Positions 6,889 to 15,240 of a stretch of 33,908 bases of DNA are shown here, one piece after another; positions within the stretch are counted from its first letter, which is position 1, and the number at the start of each line of letters is the position of its first letter. The notes under the pieces were generated by a model. It was not told the origin of the DNA. It searched no databases and saw nothing but the letters and a program-made list of their open reading frames with translations. Source of the stretch: SIG440 sp045591035 (lineage in GTDB: Bacteria > Bacillota > Clostridia > Monoglobales > Monoglobaceae); assembly GCA_045591035.1 (NCBI GenBank), contig JAZNSG010000039.1, positions 1 through 33,908 on the forward strand. Direction: 5' to 3'. The translations under genes and the position numbers were made by a program.

Positions 6889-7077
6889 AAAGAAAAACTT
6901 GGAAAAATATGCTCCATAGGGTAAATATATATATTTTACAATGATATAGGTAAATATTTTGTATATAATTTTTTGGGAATTGTTAAAATAATATAGATTT
7001 TTTCCAAAAACTATGATACAATAAAGCATAAAGTGTGGGTTTGGGCACTTTATTTGAATTTTTAAACAGGGCGGCGT

Positions 7078-7527
7078 GTGAGTGAAATGAAAAAGGTTGA
7101 GATTTTTACTGACGGTGCGTGTAGCGGAAACCCGGGACCCGGTGGCTTTGGCGTTGTTCTTCGGTATAACGGCGTCGAAAAGGAACTTTCGGGTGGGGCG
7201 GCTGAGACTACAAACAATCGAATGGAGCTTATGGGGGCAATAACCGGACTTGAAGCGCTTAAGGAACCATGCTGTGTAACGCTTTTCAGTGATTCAAAAT
7301 ACATTGTTGATGCAATAAATTGCGGCTGGGCAGAAAAATGGCGTGATAATGGCTGGATGCGAACAAAAAAGGACAAGGCACTGAACCCTGATTTGTGGGA
7401 AAGATTGCTTGAACTCTTGACAATACATTCGGTTGAATTTGTGTGGGTTAAAGGCCACGCAGGACACCCTGAAAATGAAAGATGTGATGCCTTGGCTGTT
7501 GCCGAGGTTGAAAAACATAAGGGCTAA
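7078..7527 (+). CDS. rnhA: Ribonuclease HI
   Basis: This 149-residue enzyme cuts the RNA strand of RNA-DNA hybrids. The four catalytic acids are visible: D12 (TDGACSGNPGPGG), E50 (NNRMELMG), D72 (SDSKY) and D137 (NERCDALA). The conserved histidine in KGHAGHPEN is also present. The tryptophan-rich basic handle region (WAEKWRDNGWMRTKKDK) is kept, as in full-length type HI enzymes. I chose the GTG at 7078 because AGGG sits six bases before it; the ATG three codons later would be 15 bases away. It lies just upstream of nifS with an 84-bp gap. Confidence 0.93.
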   Translation: MSEMKKVEIFTDGACSGNPGPGGFGVVLRYNGVEKELSGGAAETTNNRMELMGAITGLEALKEPCCVTLFSDSKYIVDAINCGWAEKWRDNGWMRTKKDKALNPDLWERLLELLTIHSVEFVWVKGHAGHPENERCDALAVAEVEKHKG

Positions 7528-7554
7528 ACAAAAGACGGAGAGGTCTACTTTTCA

Positions 7555-7583
7555 TAGATTTTCGCAGGTGTGCGAATTATACT
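7555..7583 (+). promoter_or_regulatory. Possible nifS promoter with palindromic operator
   Basis: A TATACT (7578-7583) lies one base after a perfect inverted repeat, TTCGCA (7561-7566) and TGCGAA (7571-7576) with a four-base centre. The hexamer 17 bp upstream (TAGATT) is a poor -35. The palindrome is well placed to be an operator for the Fe-S operon, but its protein is unknown. Confidence 0.35.
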
Positions 7584-7611
7584 CCGCAGTTTAAGAAAGG
7601 TAGGATAATAA

Positions 7612-8790
7612 ATGCAAGAAAAAAGGATTTATGTGGACCATTCAGCCACAACACCTTTGAAGAAAGAAGTTTTGGAAGTTATGCTTCCATACCTGACAGA
7701 AAATTTCGGAAATGCCTCAACGGTATATGCCGAGGGAAGAGAAGCTAAAAAAGCAATGAATCTTGCCCGTGCTCAGGTTGCCAAGGGCATTGGAGCAACT
7801 GATGACGAAATATTTTTCACAGGTTCCGGCTCAGAATCAGATAACTGGGCGCTAAGGGGAGTAGCCCATGCAAACCGCTCAAAGGGTAAGCACATTATAA
7901 CATCTTCGGTTGAACATCATGCTGTGCTTCACACATGTATGGCTCTTGAAAAAGAGGGTTTTGAAGTGACGTATCTTCCGGTTGATGAGTTTGGAATGGT
8001 TTCGCCCGAGGCAGTTAAGTCTGCAATAAAGGAAGATACTATACTTATCAGTATTATGATGGCTAACAACGAAATCGGCACTATTATGCCGATTTCAGAG
8101 ATTGGCAAGGTTGCAAAGGAGGCGGGTGTGCTTTTCCACACAGATGCTGTTCAGGCAATCGGGATGATGGAAATTGATGTTGATGAAATGAATATTGATT
8201 TGCTTTCACTCACCGGACACAAGTTCTATGGCCCAAAAGGTGCAGGTGCTTTGTATATAAGAAAAGGCACAAAAATTTCACCGTTTATAACGGGAGGCGG
8301 CCAGGAAAAAAACCGTCGTGCAGGAACCGAGAATGTTGCGGCTGTTGCAGGGCTTGGAAAGGCAATAGAACTTGCGACTTCCAATATTTCATCACATTGC
8401 AAAAAGCTTTCACAAATGCGTGATAGATTCATCGACAGGGTTCTAAGTGAGATTCCGTATACCCGGCTCAATGGACACAGAACCGAGAGAATGGCAAGTA
8501 ATGCCAATATCTCTTTTGAGTTCATTGAAGGCGAATCGCTTCTTCTTATGCTTGACATGAAAGGCATTTCGGCATCAAGCGGAAGTGCTTGTACATCAGG
8601 TTCGCTGGACCCGTCCCATGTTTTACTTGCTATTGGACTTAAGCACGAGATTGCTCACGGTTCACTGCGAGTTACCTTTGGTGAAAGCAACACCCTTGAG
8701 GATGCAGATCGTATTGCCGATGAGCTTGTGGGGATTGTGTCAAGACTCAGAGAAATGTCTCCGCTTTATGAGGCGGTTAAGAATAAATAG
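7612..8790 (+). CDS. nifS: Cysteine desulfurase (NifS/IscS)
   Basis: This 392-residue PLP enzyme converts cysteine to alanine and passes the sulfur as a persulfide to partner proteins. The PLP lysine is K204 in LTGHKFYGPKG. The sulfur-carrying cysteine is C327 in SSGSACTSGSLDPSHVL, in the flexible loop of the NifS/IscS class rather than SufS. VEHHAVLHTC and the HTDAVQAIG segment complete the fold. The start has AAAGGTAGG upstream. It forms an operon with nifU (20-bp gap) and mnmA, so the sulfur goes to Fe-S scaffold assembly and tRNA thiolation. Confidence 0.96.
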   Translation: MQEKRIYVDHSATTPLKKEVLEVMLPYLTENFGNASTVYAEGREAKKAMNLARAQVAKGIGATDDEIFFTGSGSESDNWALRGVAHANRSKGKHIITSSVEHHAVLHTCMALEKEGFEVTYLPVDEFGMVSPEAVKSAIKEDTILISIMMANNEIGTIMPISEIGKVAKEAGVLFHTDAVQAIGMMEIDVDEMNIDLLSLTGHKFYGPKGAGALYIRKGTKISPFITGGGQEKNRRAGTENVAAVAGLGKAIELATSNISSHCKKLSQMRDRFIDRVLSEIPYTRLNGHRTERMASNANISFEFIEGESLLLMLDMKGISASSGSACTSGSLDPSHVLLAIGLKHEIAHGSLRVTFGESNTLEDADRIADELVGIVSRLREMSPLYEAVKNK

Positions 8791-8810
8791 GAATAGAAGG
8801 GAAGATTTTT

Positions 8811-9257
8811 ATGTATAGTGAAAAGGTTATGGACCATTTTTCAAATCCAAGAAATGTGGGAGAAATAGAAGACGCAAACGCTGTAGGACAGGTGGGGAAC
8901 CCCAAATGTGGCGACATAATGAAGATTTATATGAAAATTGACAATGACACAAAGGTAATCGAGGACGTAAAGTTCAAGACCTTTGGTTGCGGTGCGGCTG
9001 TTGCGACTTCAAGTATGGCAACCGAGATGGTAAAGGGAAAGACCATCGAACAGGCACTCGAAATTACAAATGTGGCTGTTGCTGAGGCTCTTGATGGACT
9101 TCCTCCCGTAAAAATGCATTGCTCAAATCTTGCTCAGGAAGCTATTCATTCTGCTATTGCGGATTATTATAATCGTCAGGGTATTGACCCTACGGGAATT
9201 GTGGGTTGCAACGGGGACTGTTCTTGTTGCCATGGTCATCATGGTGACGAGGAATAA
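8811..9257 (+). CDS. nifU: Fe-S cluster scaffold NifU/IscU with cysteine-rich tail
   Basis: This 148-residue scaffold assembles Fe-S clusters from sulfur given by NifS. The three cluster cysteines are C33 (GNPKCGD), C60 (FGCGAA) and C104 (MHCSN). Unlike E. coli IscU it lacks the LPPVK-type HscA site context followed by a normal end. It reads LPPVKMHC and then continues with a tail containing CNGDCSCCHGHHGDEE, giving four more cysteines and three histidines. Such tails occur in the clostridial NifU-like group. The start has GGGAAG upstream at 8799-8804. No iscR, hscA, hscB or fdx gene accompanies it here. Confidence 0.94.
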   Translation: MYSEKVMDHFSNPRNVGEIEDANAVGQVGNPKCGDIMKIYMKIDNDTKVIEDVKFKTFGCGAAVATSSMATEMVKGKTIEQALEITNVAVAEALDGLPPVKMHCSNLAQEAIHSAIADYYNRQGIDPTGIVGCNGDCSCCHGHHGDEE

Positions 9258-9283
9258 AGCCTAAAATTTTTGAAAGGTTAAAG

Positions 9284-9311
9284 AGGTCGGCCCCTTTGGA
9301 GTCGACCTTTT
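9284..9311 (+). terminator. Weak hairpin between nifU and mnmA
   Basis: AGGTCG (9284-9289) can pair with CGACCT (9303-9308), followed by TTT and then A-rich sequence. The T-tract is short, so this may be an attenuating or processing site rather than a full terminator. Confidence 0.4.
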
Positions 9312-9326
9312 AAAAAATAATCTAGT

Positions 9327-10409
9327 ATGCTGAACAAAAAAGTAGTTATAGGAATGTCGGGCGGTGTTGATTCAAGCGTTGCTGCTGTGTTGCTTAAGGA
9401 AATGGGCTATGAGGTGCTTGGATTGACCATGCGTCTTTGGGATACTCCTGAGCTTGAAGAATGTAATATGACTCAGGCAGAAGTGGATGCAAAAAAGATT
9501 TGTGACGCAATCGGTATAAAGCACTATGTTGCAGATTTCAGAGCAGAATTTCGCCAAAGTGTAATTGAATATTTTGTTGAAGAATATCAAAGAGGGAGAA
9601 CTCCGAACCCGTGCATTGTATGCAACAAGTTTCTCAAATTTGATGAGATGCAAAGGTATGCAAAGTCATTGGGGGCGGATTATATTGCCACCGGGCACTA
9701 TGCAAAAATTGAGAAGAATGAAGAGACAGGCAGATTCTTATTGAAAAAAGCTGACTCTGACAAAAAGGACCAGACCTATGCTCTCTATTCCCTCAGTCAG
9801 GAGCAGCTTTCAAAAACCCTGATGCCCTTAGGGACACTTGAGAGCAAAGAAAAAACCCGTGAAATAGCTGAAAGACTTAACCTCATAAGTGCAAACAAAA
9901 AGGACAGTATGGAGATTTGCTTTATTCCAGATGGGGATTATGCGGGATTTATAAAAAAATATGCGGGGATTGAGCCTCGCGAGGGAGACTTTGTGGATTC
10001 AGACGGAAATGTTTTAGGCAGACACAAGGGTATAATTCACTATACAGTTGGTCAGCGAAAGGGACTTGGCGTGACATTTGGGAAGCCTATGTTTGTTACG
10101 GGGATAGACGCTGAAAAAAATCAGGTTATTCTCGGAGAAAGCGGAAAAGAGTTTTCTTCGGCTCTGATTGCGGACAAGTTGAATTTTATAAGTATTGAAA
10201 CTCCCCTTGAATCCATAAGGGTTCGGGCAAAAATCAGATATAGTGCTAAAGAAGAACCTGCCATTGTGAGAGTTCTGGATGATGGTACTGCTAAGGTTGA
10301 GTTTGATAAACCCCAAAGAGCAGTAACTCCCGGTCAGGCGGTTGTGTTTTATGAAATTGATGGTGATGGGGTAATTGGCGGCGGAATTATCCGCAACAGT
10401 ATAGACTAA
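9327..10409 (+). CDS. mnmA: tRNA-specific 2-thiouridylase MnmA
   Basis: This 360-residue enzyme adds sulfur to U34 of Lys, Glu and Gln tRNAs, using sulfur relayed from NifS. The N-terminal PP-loop GMSGGVDSSVAAVLL adenylates the uridine. The two reactive cysteines lie in NPCIVCNKFLKF (second cysteine) and MEICFIPDGDYAGF. The RKGLGV segment and a C-terminal beta barrel follow. The length is normal. The ATG at 9327 has no recognisable Shine-Dalgarno (upstream is an A/T run), which is unusual among its neighbours. Grouping nifS, nifU and mnmA is common in Clostridia. Confidence 0.96.
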   Translation: MLNKKVVIGMSGGVDSSVAAVLLKEMGYEVLGLTMRLWDTPELEECNMTQAEVDAKKICDAIGIKHYVADFRAEFRQSVIEYFVEEYQRGRTPNPCIVCNKFLKFDEMQRYAKSLGADYIATGHYAKIEKNEETGRFLLKKADSDKKDQTYALYSLSQEQLSKTLMPLGTLESKEKTREIAERLNLISANKKDSMEICFIPDGDYAGFIKKYAGIEPREGDFVDSDGNVLGRHKGIIHYTVGQRKGLGVTFGKPMFVTGIDAEKNQVILGESGKEFSSALIADKLNFISIETPLESIRVRAKIRYSAKEEPAIVRVLDDGTAKVEFDKPQRAVTPGQAVVFYEIDGDGVIGGGIIRNSID

Positions 10410-10425
10410 AGGTGGACTAAACGGT

Positions 10426-12792
10426 ATGAATTTTCTTGAAATAAGAAAAAAAATTATTAAGAATACATGGAACACTCTGAATGAAAAACAACTCGAGGCA
10501 GTTGTGAATACAGAGGGACCGGTGCTTGTTATTGCGGGAGCGGGGTCAGGTAAGACTACGGCTATAATACACCGTATAGCACACCTGCTTGTGTTTGGAA
10601 AAGCTTATTTTGATTTAAAGATTCCGAATATTTCTGAGGAAGAGCTTGAAATCCTTGATTGGTACTCAAAGGGTGAGATTGATGAGCTGCCGGATGAAAT
10701 TAAGAACTATCTTTCGAAAGATGCGGTGAAACCCTACAATATACTTGCCATAACCTTTACCAACAAGGCGGCGGCGGAACTCAAATCAAGGCTTTCGGCC
10801 AAGCTTGGAGAAATGGGCGAGGGAGTTTGGGCATCCACATTTCATTCCTCTTGTGTAAAGTTCTTAAGGCGTGATATTGACAGGCTTGGGTTTGACAAAA
10901 ACTTTGTTATATTTGATTCATCTGACCAACAGACCCTTATCAAGGAATGTATGAAGGAACTGAATCTTGATACGAAGCAATATTCCCCAAAAGCAATTGG
11001 CGGTGCAATCAGTCAGGCAAAGAACGAACTGATAACACCCGTGGAATTTGCGGAGATTTTTAAAAGTGACTATTTTAAATCGGTTGTGTCGAAGGTCTAC
11101 ACTTTGTATCAGGCAAAACTGAAAAAATATAATGCACTTGATTTTGATGACCTTATTATGTGCAGTGTAAAGCTTTTTGAAGAAAATCCCGATGTGCTTG
11201 AGTATTATCAAAACAAATTCAAATATATTCTTGTTGACGAGTATCAGGACACAAACCACGCTCAGTATCGCCTGGTGAGTCTACTTGCGGCGAAAAATCG
11301 GAATATTTGTGTTGTTGGTGATGATGACCAAAGTATTTACAAATTCCGTGGAGCGGATATCTCAAATATTCTTGGCTTTGAGGATGAATTTGAAAACGCA
11401 AAGGTCATAAAGCTTGAGGAGAACTATCGGTCAACCCAAAACATTCTGAATGCTGCAAATTCAGTTATTTCAAATAATATGGGAAGAAAGTCAAAAAAGC
11501 TGTGGACCAAAAATGACGAAGGTGACCTTGTAACAGTTTATAATGCAGGAAACGAGCATGACGAGGCAAGGTATATTGCTGAAAAAATTAATGAGCTACA
11601 TAGCAGTGCGGGAAGCTTCAACGATTTTGCCGTGCTTTACAGAATGAATGCAGAGTCACGAGTAATAGAAGATACCCTGCTCAGAAATGCTATTCCATAC
11701 AGAGTCTTTGGTGGACTGAGGTTCTATGACCGAAAAGAAATAAAGGACTTGACCTCATATCTGAGACTTATTCAAAACCCTACGGATAATGTTGCTTTTA
11801 CTCGTATAGTTAATGAGCCAAAGAGGGGAATAGGAAACACAACGGTTGAAAAAATCCTGAATATATCTGCAAAAGAAGGACTGAGTGCCTTTCAGGTTGC
11901 AAAGGAAAGTGATAAATACAGTGACCTGACCCGAAGTTTTGGAAAGCTTTCGGCTTTTGTGGAGCTGATTGAAAAAATGCAAAGGGAAAAAGACAGCGGG
12001 ATCGGGCTTGAGGACTTTGTAGAGCACGTAATAGAAGGCTCCGGACTTTTGTCAGCGTTGGAGGCTGAGGATACTGTTGAAAGCCGAACCAGAATAGAAA
12101 ATCTTAAAGAGTTTTTGTCAATGGTTCAAGAAACCGTGAAGCAGGACAAAGAGACCAAACTCGAAAATCTTCTTGAAAATATATCCCTTGTAGCTGATGT
12201 AGATAACTATGACGAAGCTCAGGAAACAGTAACTCTTATGACTCTTCACAGCGCAAAAGGTCTTGAGTTTAAGAATGTTTTTCTTATGGGAATGGAGGAC
12301 GGGATTTTCCCCGGAATTCAATCTATGGGCACACAGGAAGAAATGGAGGAAGAACGACGTCTTTGCTATGTTGGCATAACTCGTGCAAAGGAAAGACTGT
12401 TTCTTACTCATACAGACAGCAGAACCTTGTTTGGAACAACAAAATACAACATAAAATCAAGATTTCTTAAAGAAATCCCAAAAGAGCTTTTGAACGAGGA
12501 AAAGTCCACCCAAAACTCCGGGTTTGATGCTTTTGACTATGTAGCGTCAAGGAAGCCGCAAATGGATAAATCCTCTTTTGCGAGTTCATTCGAAAAACCG
12601 AAAAAGGCTTCTGAAACCACAAAGCCTTCCCTTGATTTTGTTTCAGGTGACAGAGTGCTCCACAGAAAGTTTGGTGAGGGAACAGTTTTGGAGGCAAAGG
12701 CTCTTGGTGCTGATATGTTTCTTAAGGTGAAATTTGATACTGTAGGCGAAAAGAACCTTATGGCGGCATATGTGCAGCTTGAGAAATTATAA
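10426..12792 (+). CDS. pcrA: UvrD/PcrA-type ATP-dependent DNA helicase
   Basis: This is a 788-residue superfamily 1A 3'-5' helicase. Walker A is AGAGSGKTT (residues 37-45), Walker B DEYQDTN is near residue 271, and motif III DDDQSIYKFRGA, motif IV ENYRSTQNIL, motif V TLMTLHSAKGLEF and motif VI EERRLCYVGITRAK all follow. The C-terminal Tudor-like segment (GDRVLHRKFGEGTV), which in PcrA contacts RNA polymerase, is present. Residues about 54-103 hold an acidic insertion between motifs I and Ia (ITFTNKAA). This explains much of the extra length over the usual 720-750. It begins 16 bp after mnmA. Confidence 0.95.
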   Translation: MNFLEIRKKIIKNTWNTLNEKQLEAVVNTEGPVLVIAGAGSGKTTAIIHRIAHLLVFGKAYFDLKIPNISEEELEILDWYSKGEIDELPDEIKNYLSKDAVKPYNILAITFTNKAAAELKSRLSAKLGEMGEGVWASTFHSSCVKFLRRDIDRLGFDKNFVIFDSSDQQTLIKECMKELNLDTKQYSPKAIGGAISQAKNELITPVEFAEIFKSDYFKSVVSKVYTLYQAKLKKYNALDFDDLIMCSVKLFEENPDVLEYYQNKFKYILVDEYQDTNHAQYRLVSLLAAKNRNICVVGDDDQSIYKFRGADISNILGFEDEFENAKVIKLEENYRSTQNILNAANSVISNNMGRKSKKLWTKNDEGDLVTVYNAGNEHDEARYIAEKINELHSSAGSFNDFAVLYRMNAESRVIEDTLLRNAIPYRVFGGLRFYDRKEIKDLTSYLRLIQNPTDNVAFTRIVNEPKRGIGNTTVEKILNISAKEGLSAFQVAKESDKYSDLTRSFGKLSAFVELIEKMQREKDSGIGLEDFVEHVIEGSGLLSALEAEDTVESRTRIENLKEFLSMVQETVKQDKETKLENLLENISLVADVDNYDEAQETVTLMTLHSAKGLEFKNVFLMGMEDGIFPGIQSMGTQEEMEEERRLCYVGITRAKERLFLTHTDSRTLFGTTKYNIKSRFLKEIPKELLNEEKSTQNSGFDAFDYVASRKPQMDKSSFASSFEKPKKASETTKPSLDFVSGDRVLHRKFGEGTVLEAKALGADMFLKVKFDTVGEKNLMAAYVQLEKL

Positions 12793-12811
12793 AAAGTGGT
12801 GAGTGAAGACT

Positions 12812-13555
12812 ATGTATAGTGATTTTGCTGAGGTGTATGACAAACTCCAGGATGTCAATTACGAAGAGTTTGTTGACTTTTATGAAAAAATCTTTGAGAA
12901 ATTTGAAAAGAAACCCGAGCTTGTTCTTGATTTGGCGTGTGGAACAGGAAATATAACTATTCCTATGGCGAAACGAGGATATGATATGATAGGCCTTGAC
13001 CTTTCCTGCGAGATGCTTGACATAGCACGGGAAAAGGCAATGAATGAAGGCTTGGATATACTGTTTCTCAATCAGGATATGACCGAGATGGAGCTTTTTG
13101 GAACTGTTGATGCAATTATATGCGCTCTTGACGGCATAAATTATATAACAGAAATATCCGACATTGATCGGCTTTTTTCACTGGTGAAAAACTATCTGAA
13201 CCCCGGCGGGATAATGATTTTTGACATAAACACAGAATACAAACTGAAAAATATCCTTGGAGGGAACACCTTTGTCAACGAGGAACAGGGGATTTATTAT
13301 GTTTGGCAGAGTGAGTTTTTTGAAGATGAGAGGATATGTGATTTTGAGCTTAATTTCTTTTGTGAAAGACCTGACGGAAGTTATAAAAGATTTGATGAAT
13401 TCCAACAGGAAAGAGCTTATTCAAAGGACGAACTTTCCAGGTTAGCAGAATCAAATGGGCTTGATGTTCTGGGGGTTTACAAACCCTTTGAATTTTCGAC
13501 ACCCGGCGACAAAGAGGAAAGAATTTTTTTCGTTATTTCCCAAAAAATGTGTTGA
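12812..13555 (+). CDS. Class I SAM-dependent methyltransferase
   Basis: This 247-residue protein has the SAM-binding motif I LDLACGTGNITIPMAKRG near residue 45, an acidic motif II (IGLDLSCEML), and ALDGINYI at the motif IV position. The N-terminus YSDFAEVYDKL is typical of a clostridial group of cytosolic small-molecule methyltransferases with unknown substrate. I chose the ATG at 12812, since the family begins MYxDFAxxYD; a GTG three codons earlier is possible. It follows pcrA by 19 bp and its stop codon overlaps the -35 box of the cold-shock gene. Confidence 0.88.
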   Translation: MYSDFAEVYDKLQDVNYEEFVDFYEKIFEKFEKKPELVLDLACGTGNITIPMAKRGYDMIGLDLSCEMLDIAREKAMNEGLDILFLNQDMTEMELFGTVDAIICALDGINYITEISDIDRLFSLVKNYLNPGGIMIFDINTEYKLKNILGGNTFVNEEQGIYYVWQSEFFEDERICDFELNFFCERPDGSYKRFDEFQQERAYSKDELSRLAESNGLDVLGVYKPFEFSTPGDKEERIFFVISQKMC

Positions 13556-13580
13556 CAGATAATGGTTCGCGTGATATACT
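13552..13580 (+). promoter_or_regulatory. Strong promoter of the cold-shock gene
   Basis: -35 TTGACA (13552-13557), 17-bp spacer, -10 TATACT (13575-13580). The -35 box contains the TGA stop of the methyltransferase gene. The predicted 5' leader is only about 40 bases, with no long cspA-like thermosensing leader. Confidence 0.85.
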
Positions 13581-13628
13581 AATTCAGGTGGTTGACAGTG
13601 AGTTGACTTAAAATTGGAGGGACGATTT

Positions 13629-13829
13629 ATGCAAAAAGGTAAGGTAAAATGGTTTAACGCCGAGAAGGGTTTTGGCTTCATTGAAACTGAAGAAGGAACA
13701 GATGTATTTGTTCATTTTTCAGCAATTTCAATGGAAGGTTACAAAACACTTGAAGAAGGAGCAGAAGTTGAATTTGAGGTAGTCGAAGGAGCTAAGGGAC
13801 CGCAGGCAGCTAACGTTGTTCGTGCGTAA
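13629..13829 (+). CDS. Cold-shock domain protein (CspA family)
   Basis: This 66-residue single-stranded nucleic acid chaperone is a five-stranded OB-fold. RNP1 (KGFGFI) and RNP2 (VFVHF) are both intact, as is the KVKWFNAEKGFGFI start of the family. The ATG at 13629 has GGAGGG eight bases upstream; five extra codons upstream in frame are rejected. Its own strong promoter and terminator make it a single-gene transcript, as expected for an abundant protein. Confidence 0.96.
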   Translation: MQKGKVKWFNAEKGFGFIETEEGTDVFVHFSAISMEGYKTLEEGAEVEFEVVEGAKGPQAANVVRA

Positions 13830-13867
13830 TCCTTAAAATATAGTAGATTAACGAAAAAAGACTTTAG

Positions 13868-13900
13868 ATCAGCTCATGTTTATGGGCTGATTTTTCTTTT
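13868..13900 (+). terminator. Intrinsic terminator of the cold-shock gene
   Basis: A 10-bp stem pairs 13868-13877 (atcagctcat) with 13882-13891 (atgggctgat), one G-U wobble, four-base loop, then a T-rich run to 13900. Confidence 0.88.
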
Positions 13901-13926
13901 AATATACATTGAACAGGAGCTTTAAT

Positions 13927-14811
13927 ATGGCAGACAAACTTACTATAGCAGTTACAAAGAACGGATTTATCCGTATATATGCAGTGAACTCTAAGGAAAT
14001 CGCACAACAGGCACGGAAGTTTCATAACACCATGCCTTTGGGGACTGCGGCTTTGGGCAGACTTCTTACGGGGGCTGTGCTTATGGGGAAGATGCTTAAG
14101 GACGAGGACACTTCTCTTACCGTTCAGCTGCACGGTGACGGTCCTTTGGGAAGAATTCTTGCAGTAGCCAACTCAAAGGGTGAGGTAAAAGGCTATATCG
14201 AGCATCCCGAGGCGGATTTGCCCCTTAACCATGTGGGAAAGATAGACGTTGGCGGCGGAGTAGGCAAAAATGGCTATATGAGTGTTGTAAAGGATATGAA
14301 AATGAAAGAGCCTTATATCGGGCAGGTTCCTTTGCAGACAGGTGAAATAGGTGACGATTTGGCCTTTTATTTTGCCCAGTCAGAACAGGTGCCAAGTCTG
14401 GTTGCACTGGGAGTTCTGGTGGATCGTGACTACAGTGTGAAGCAGGCAGGTGGGTTTATTGTTCAGATTATGCCTGACTGTGATGAGCTGTCCCTTAAAC
14501 GCTTTGAAAAAAGTGCAGAAAATCTCAAAAGCGTGACAGCTATGCTTGAAGAAGGCCTGACCAATGAAGAAATTATCTTTAGGGTTATGAAAGACTTTGA
14601 GGTTGAGATACTTGAGAATTGTGAAGTGAAATACCATTGCGATTGCTGTGATGAACGTATGAAAAGGGCGATTACAAGCCTTGGGAAAAAGGAAATCCGT
14701 GATATAATTGACGAACAGGGCGAAGCAGAGATAGTTTGTCAATTCTGCAATAAAGGCTATCTTTATGACAAGACCGCCCTTGAAGAAATGGAATCAAAGG
14801 CAAAGCATTAA
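13927..14811 (+). CDS. hslO: Redox-regulated chaperone Hsp33
   Basis: This 294-residue cytosolic holdase is activated by oxidation and heat. The N-terminal substrate-binding domain is typical (LGRLLTGAVLMGKML, GDGPLGRILAVAN). The redox switch is the C-terminal zinc centre with C238-x-C240 and C271-x2-C274; an extra cysteine, C241, sits beside C240. The ATG at 13927 follows ACAGGAG; a TTG six codons upstream is rejected. It is monocistronic between two terminators. Confidence 0.95.
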   Translation: MADKLTIAVTKNGFIRIYAVNSKEIAQQARKFHNTMPLGTAALGRLLTGAVLMGKMLKDEDTSLTVQLHGDGPLGRILAVANSKGEVKGYIEHPEADLPLNHVGKIDVGGGVGKNGYMSVVKDMKMKEPYIGQVPLQTGEIGDDLAFYFAQSEQVPSLVALGVLVDRDYSVKQAGGFIVQIMPDCDELSLKRFEKSAENLKSVTAMLEEGLTNEEIIFRVMKDFEVEILENCEVKYHCDCCDERMKRAITSLGKKEIRDIIDEQGEAEIVCQFCNKGYLYDKTALEEMESKAKH

Positions 14812-14840
14812 AAAAACGGCTGAAAAATCAGCCGTTTTTT
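14811..14840. terminator. Bidirectional terminator between hslO and the PH-like gene
   Basis: A perfect 13-bp stem, 14811-14823 with 14828-14840 (core acggctga/tcagccgt), four-base loop, A-run on one side and T-run on the other. The hslO stop codon and the stop codon of the opposing gene touch its edges. Confidence 0.9.
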
Positions 14841-15190
14841 TAATGCATAATATTAAGAATTGATTTTATGGAAGATGCGTTATTAAAGGTAAATATTAAG
14901 TCATTTCCATTAATTTGATGCAGGGTTAAAGTGTTGATTGTATTGCTTGAGGAGACGGTTTGCTGACAAATATGACGATAAAAGATAGTAGAAAATTCAA
15001 ATTTTCGAGGTTGGTACGTATTGTATGAAGGTATCAAAACAATCCGACGATCGGTAAAAAATATAATGCAATCCTTCGAACTGAAACACAGTTTTGCAAT
15101 TTCATCAGGATTGAGATACTCTTTGATAAAGCTTAGATATGTATGAATATTTTCTTCTTGCGGGTTAAAGAAAAGAGGATTTGTTAGCAT
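14840..15190 (-). CDS. Small PH-domain-like protein of unknown function
   Basis: This is a 116-residue soluble protein. The stretch CIIFFTDRRIVLIPS at residues about 44-58 resembles the strand-turn-strand signature (vhTdkRiii) of bacterial PH-like domains. The rest is weakly conserved beta structure ending in a helix. I do not recognise a function. The start is the ATG at 15190 with AAAGGAG seven bases before it; 17 further in-frame codons upstream run into the terminator and are rejected. It is directly downstream of a promoter, a structured RNA and an intrinsic terminator, so its expression would depend on read-through of that terminator. Confidence 0.65.
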   Translation of the reverse strand: MLTNPLFFNPQEENIHTYLSFIKEYLNPDEIAKLCFSSKDCIIFFTDRRIVLIPSYNTYQPRKFEFSTIFYRHICQQTVSSSNTINTLTLHQINGNDLIFTFNNASSIKSILNIMH

Positions 15191-15212
15191 GACCGTGACT
15201 CCTTTATGAATT

Positions 15213-15240
15213 AAAAAATGCGCCGACAAAAGCCGACGCA
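15213..15240 (-). terminator. Terminator of structured RNA A
   Basis: On the minus strand TGCGTCGGC, TTTT loop, GTCGGCGCA, then six T. The RNA stem is nine continuous pairs with two G-U wobbles. It ends 22 bases before the start codon of the PH-like gene, just ahead of its ribosome binding site. Confidence 0.85.

Noticed and set aside
13581..13628. Cold-box style thermosensor leader of the cold-shock gene
   Set aside because: The leader is about 40 bases and shows no long-range pairing; long thermosensing leaders are over 100 bases.
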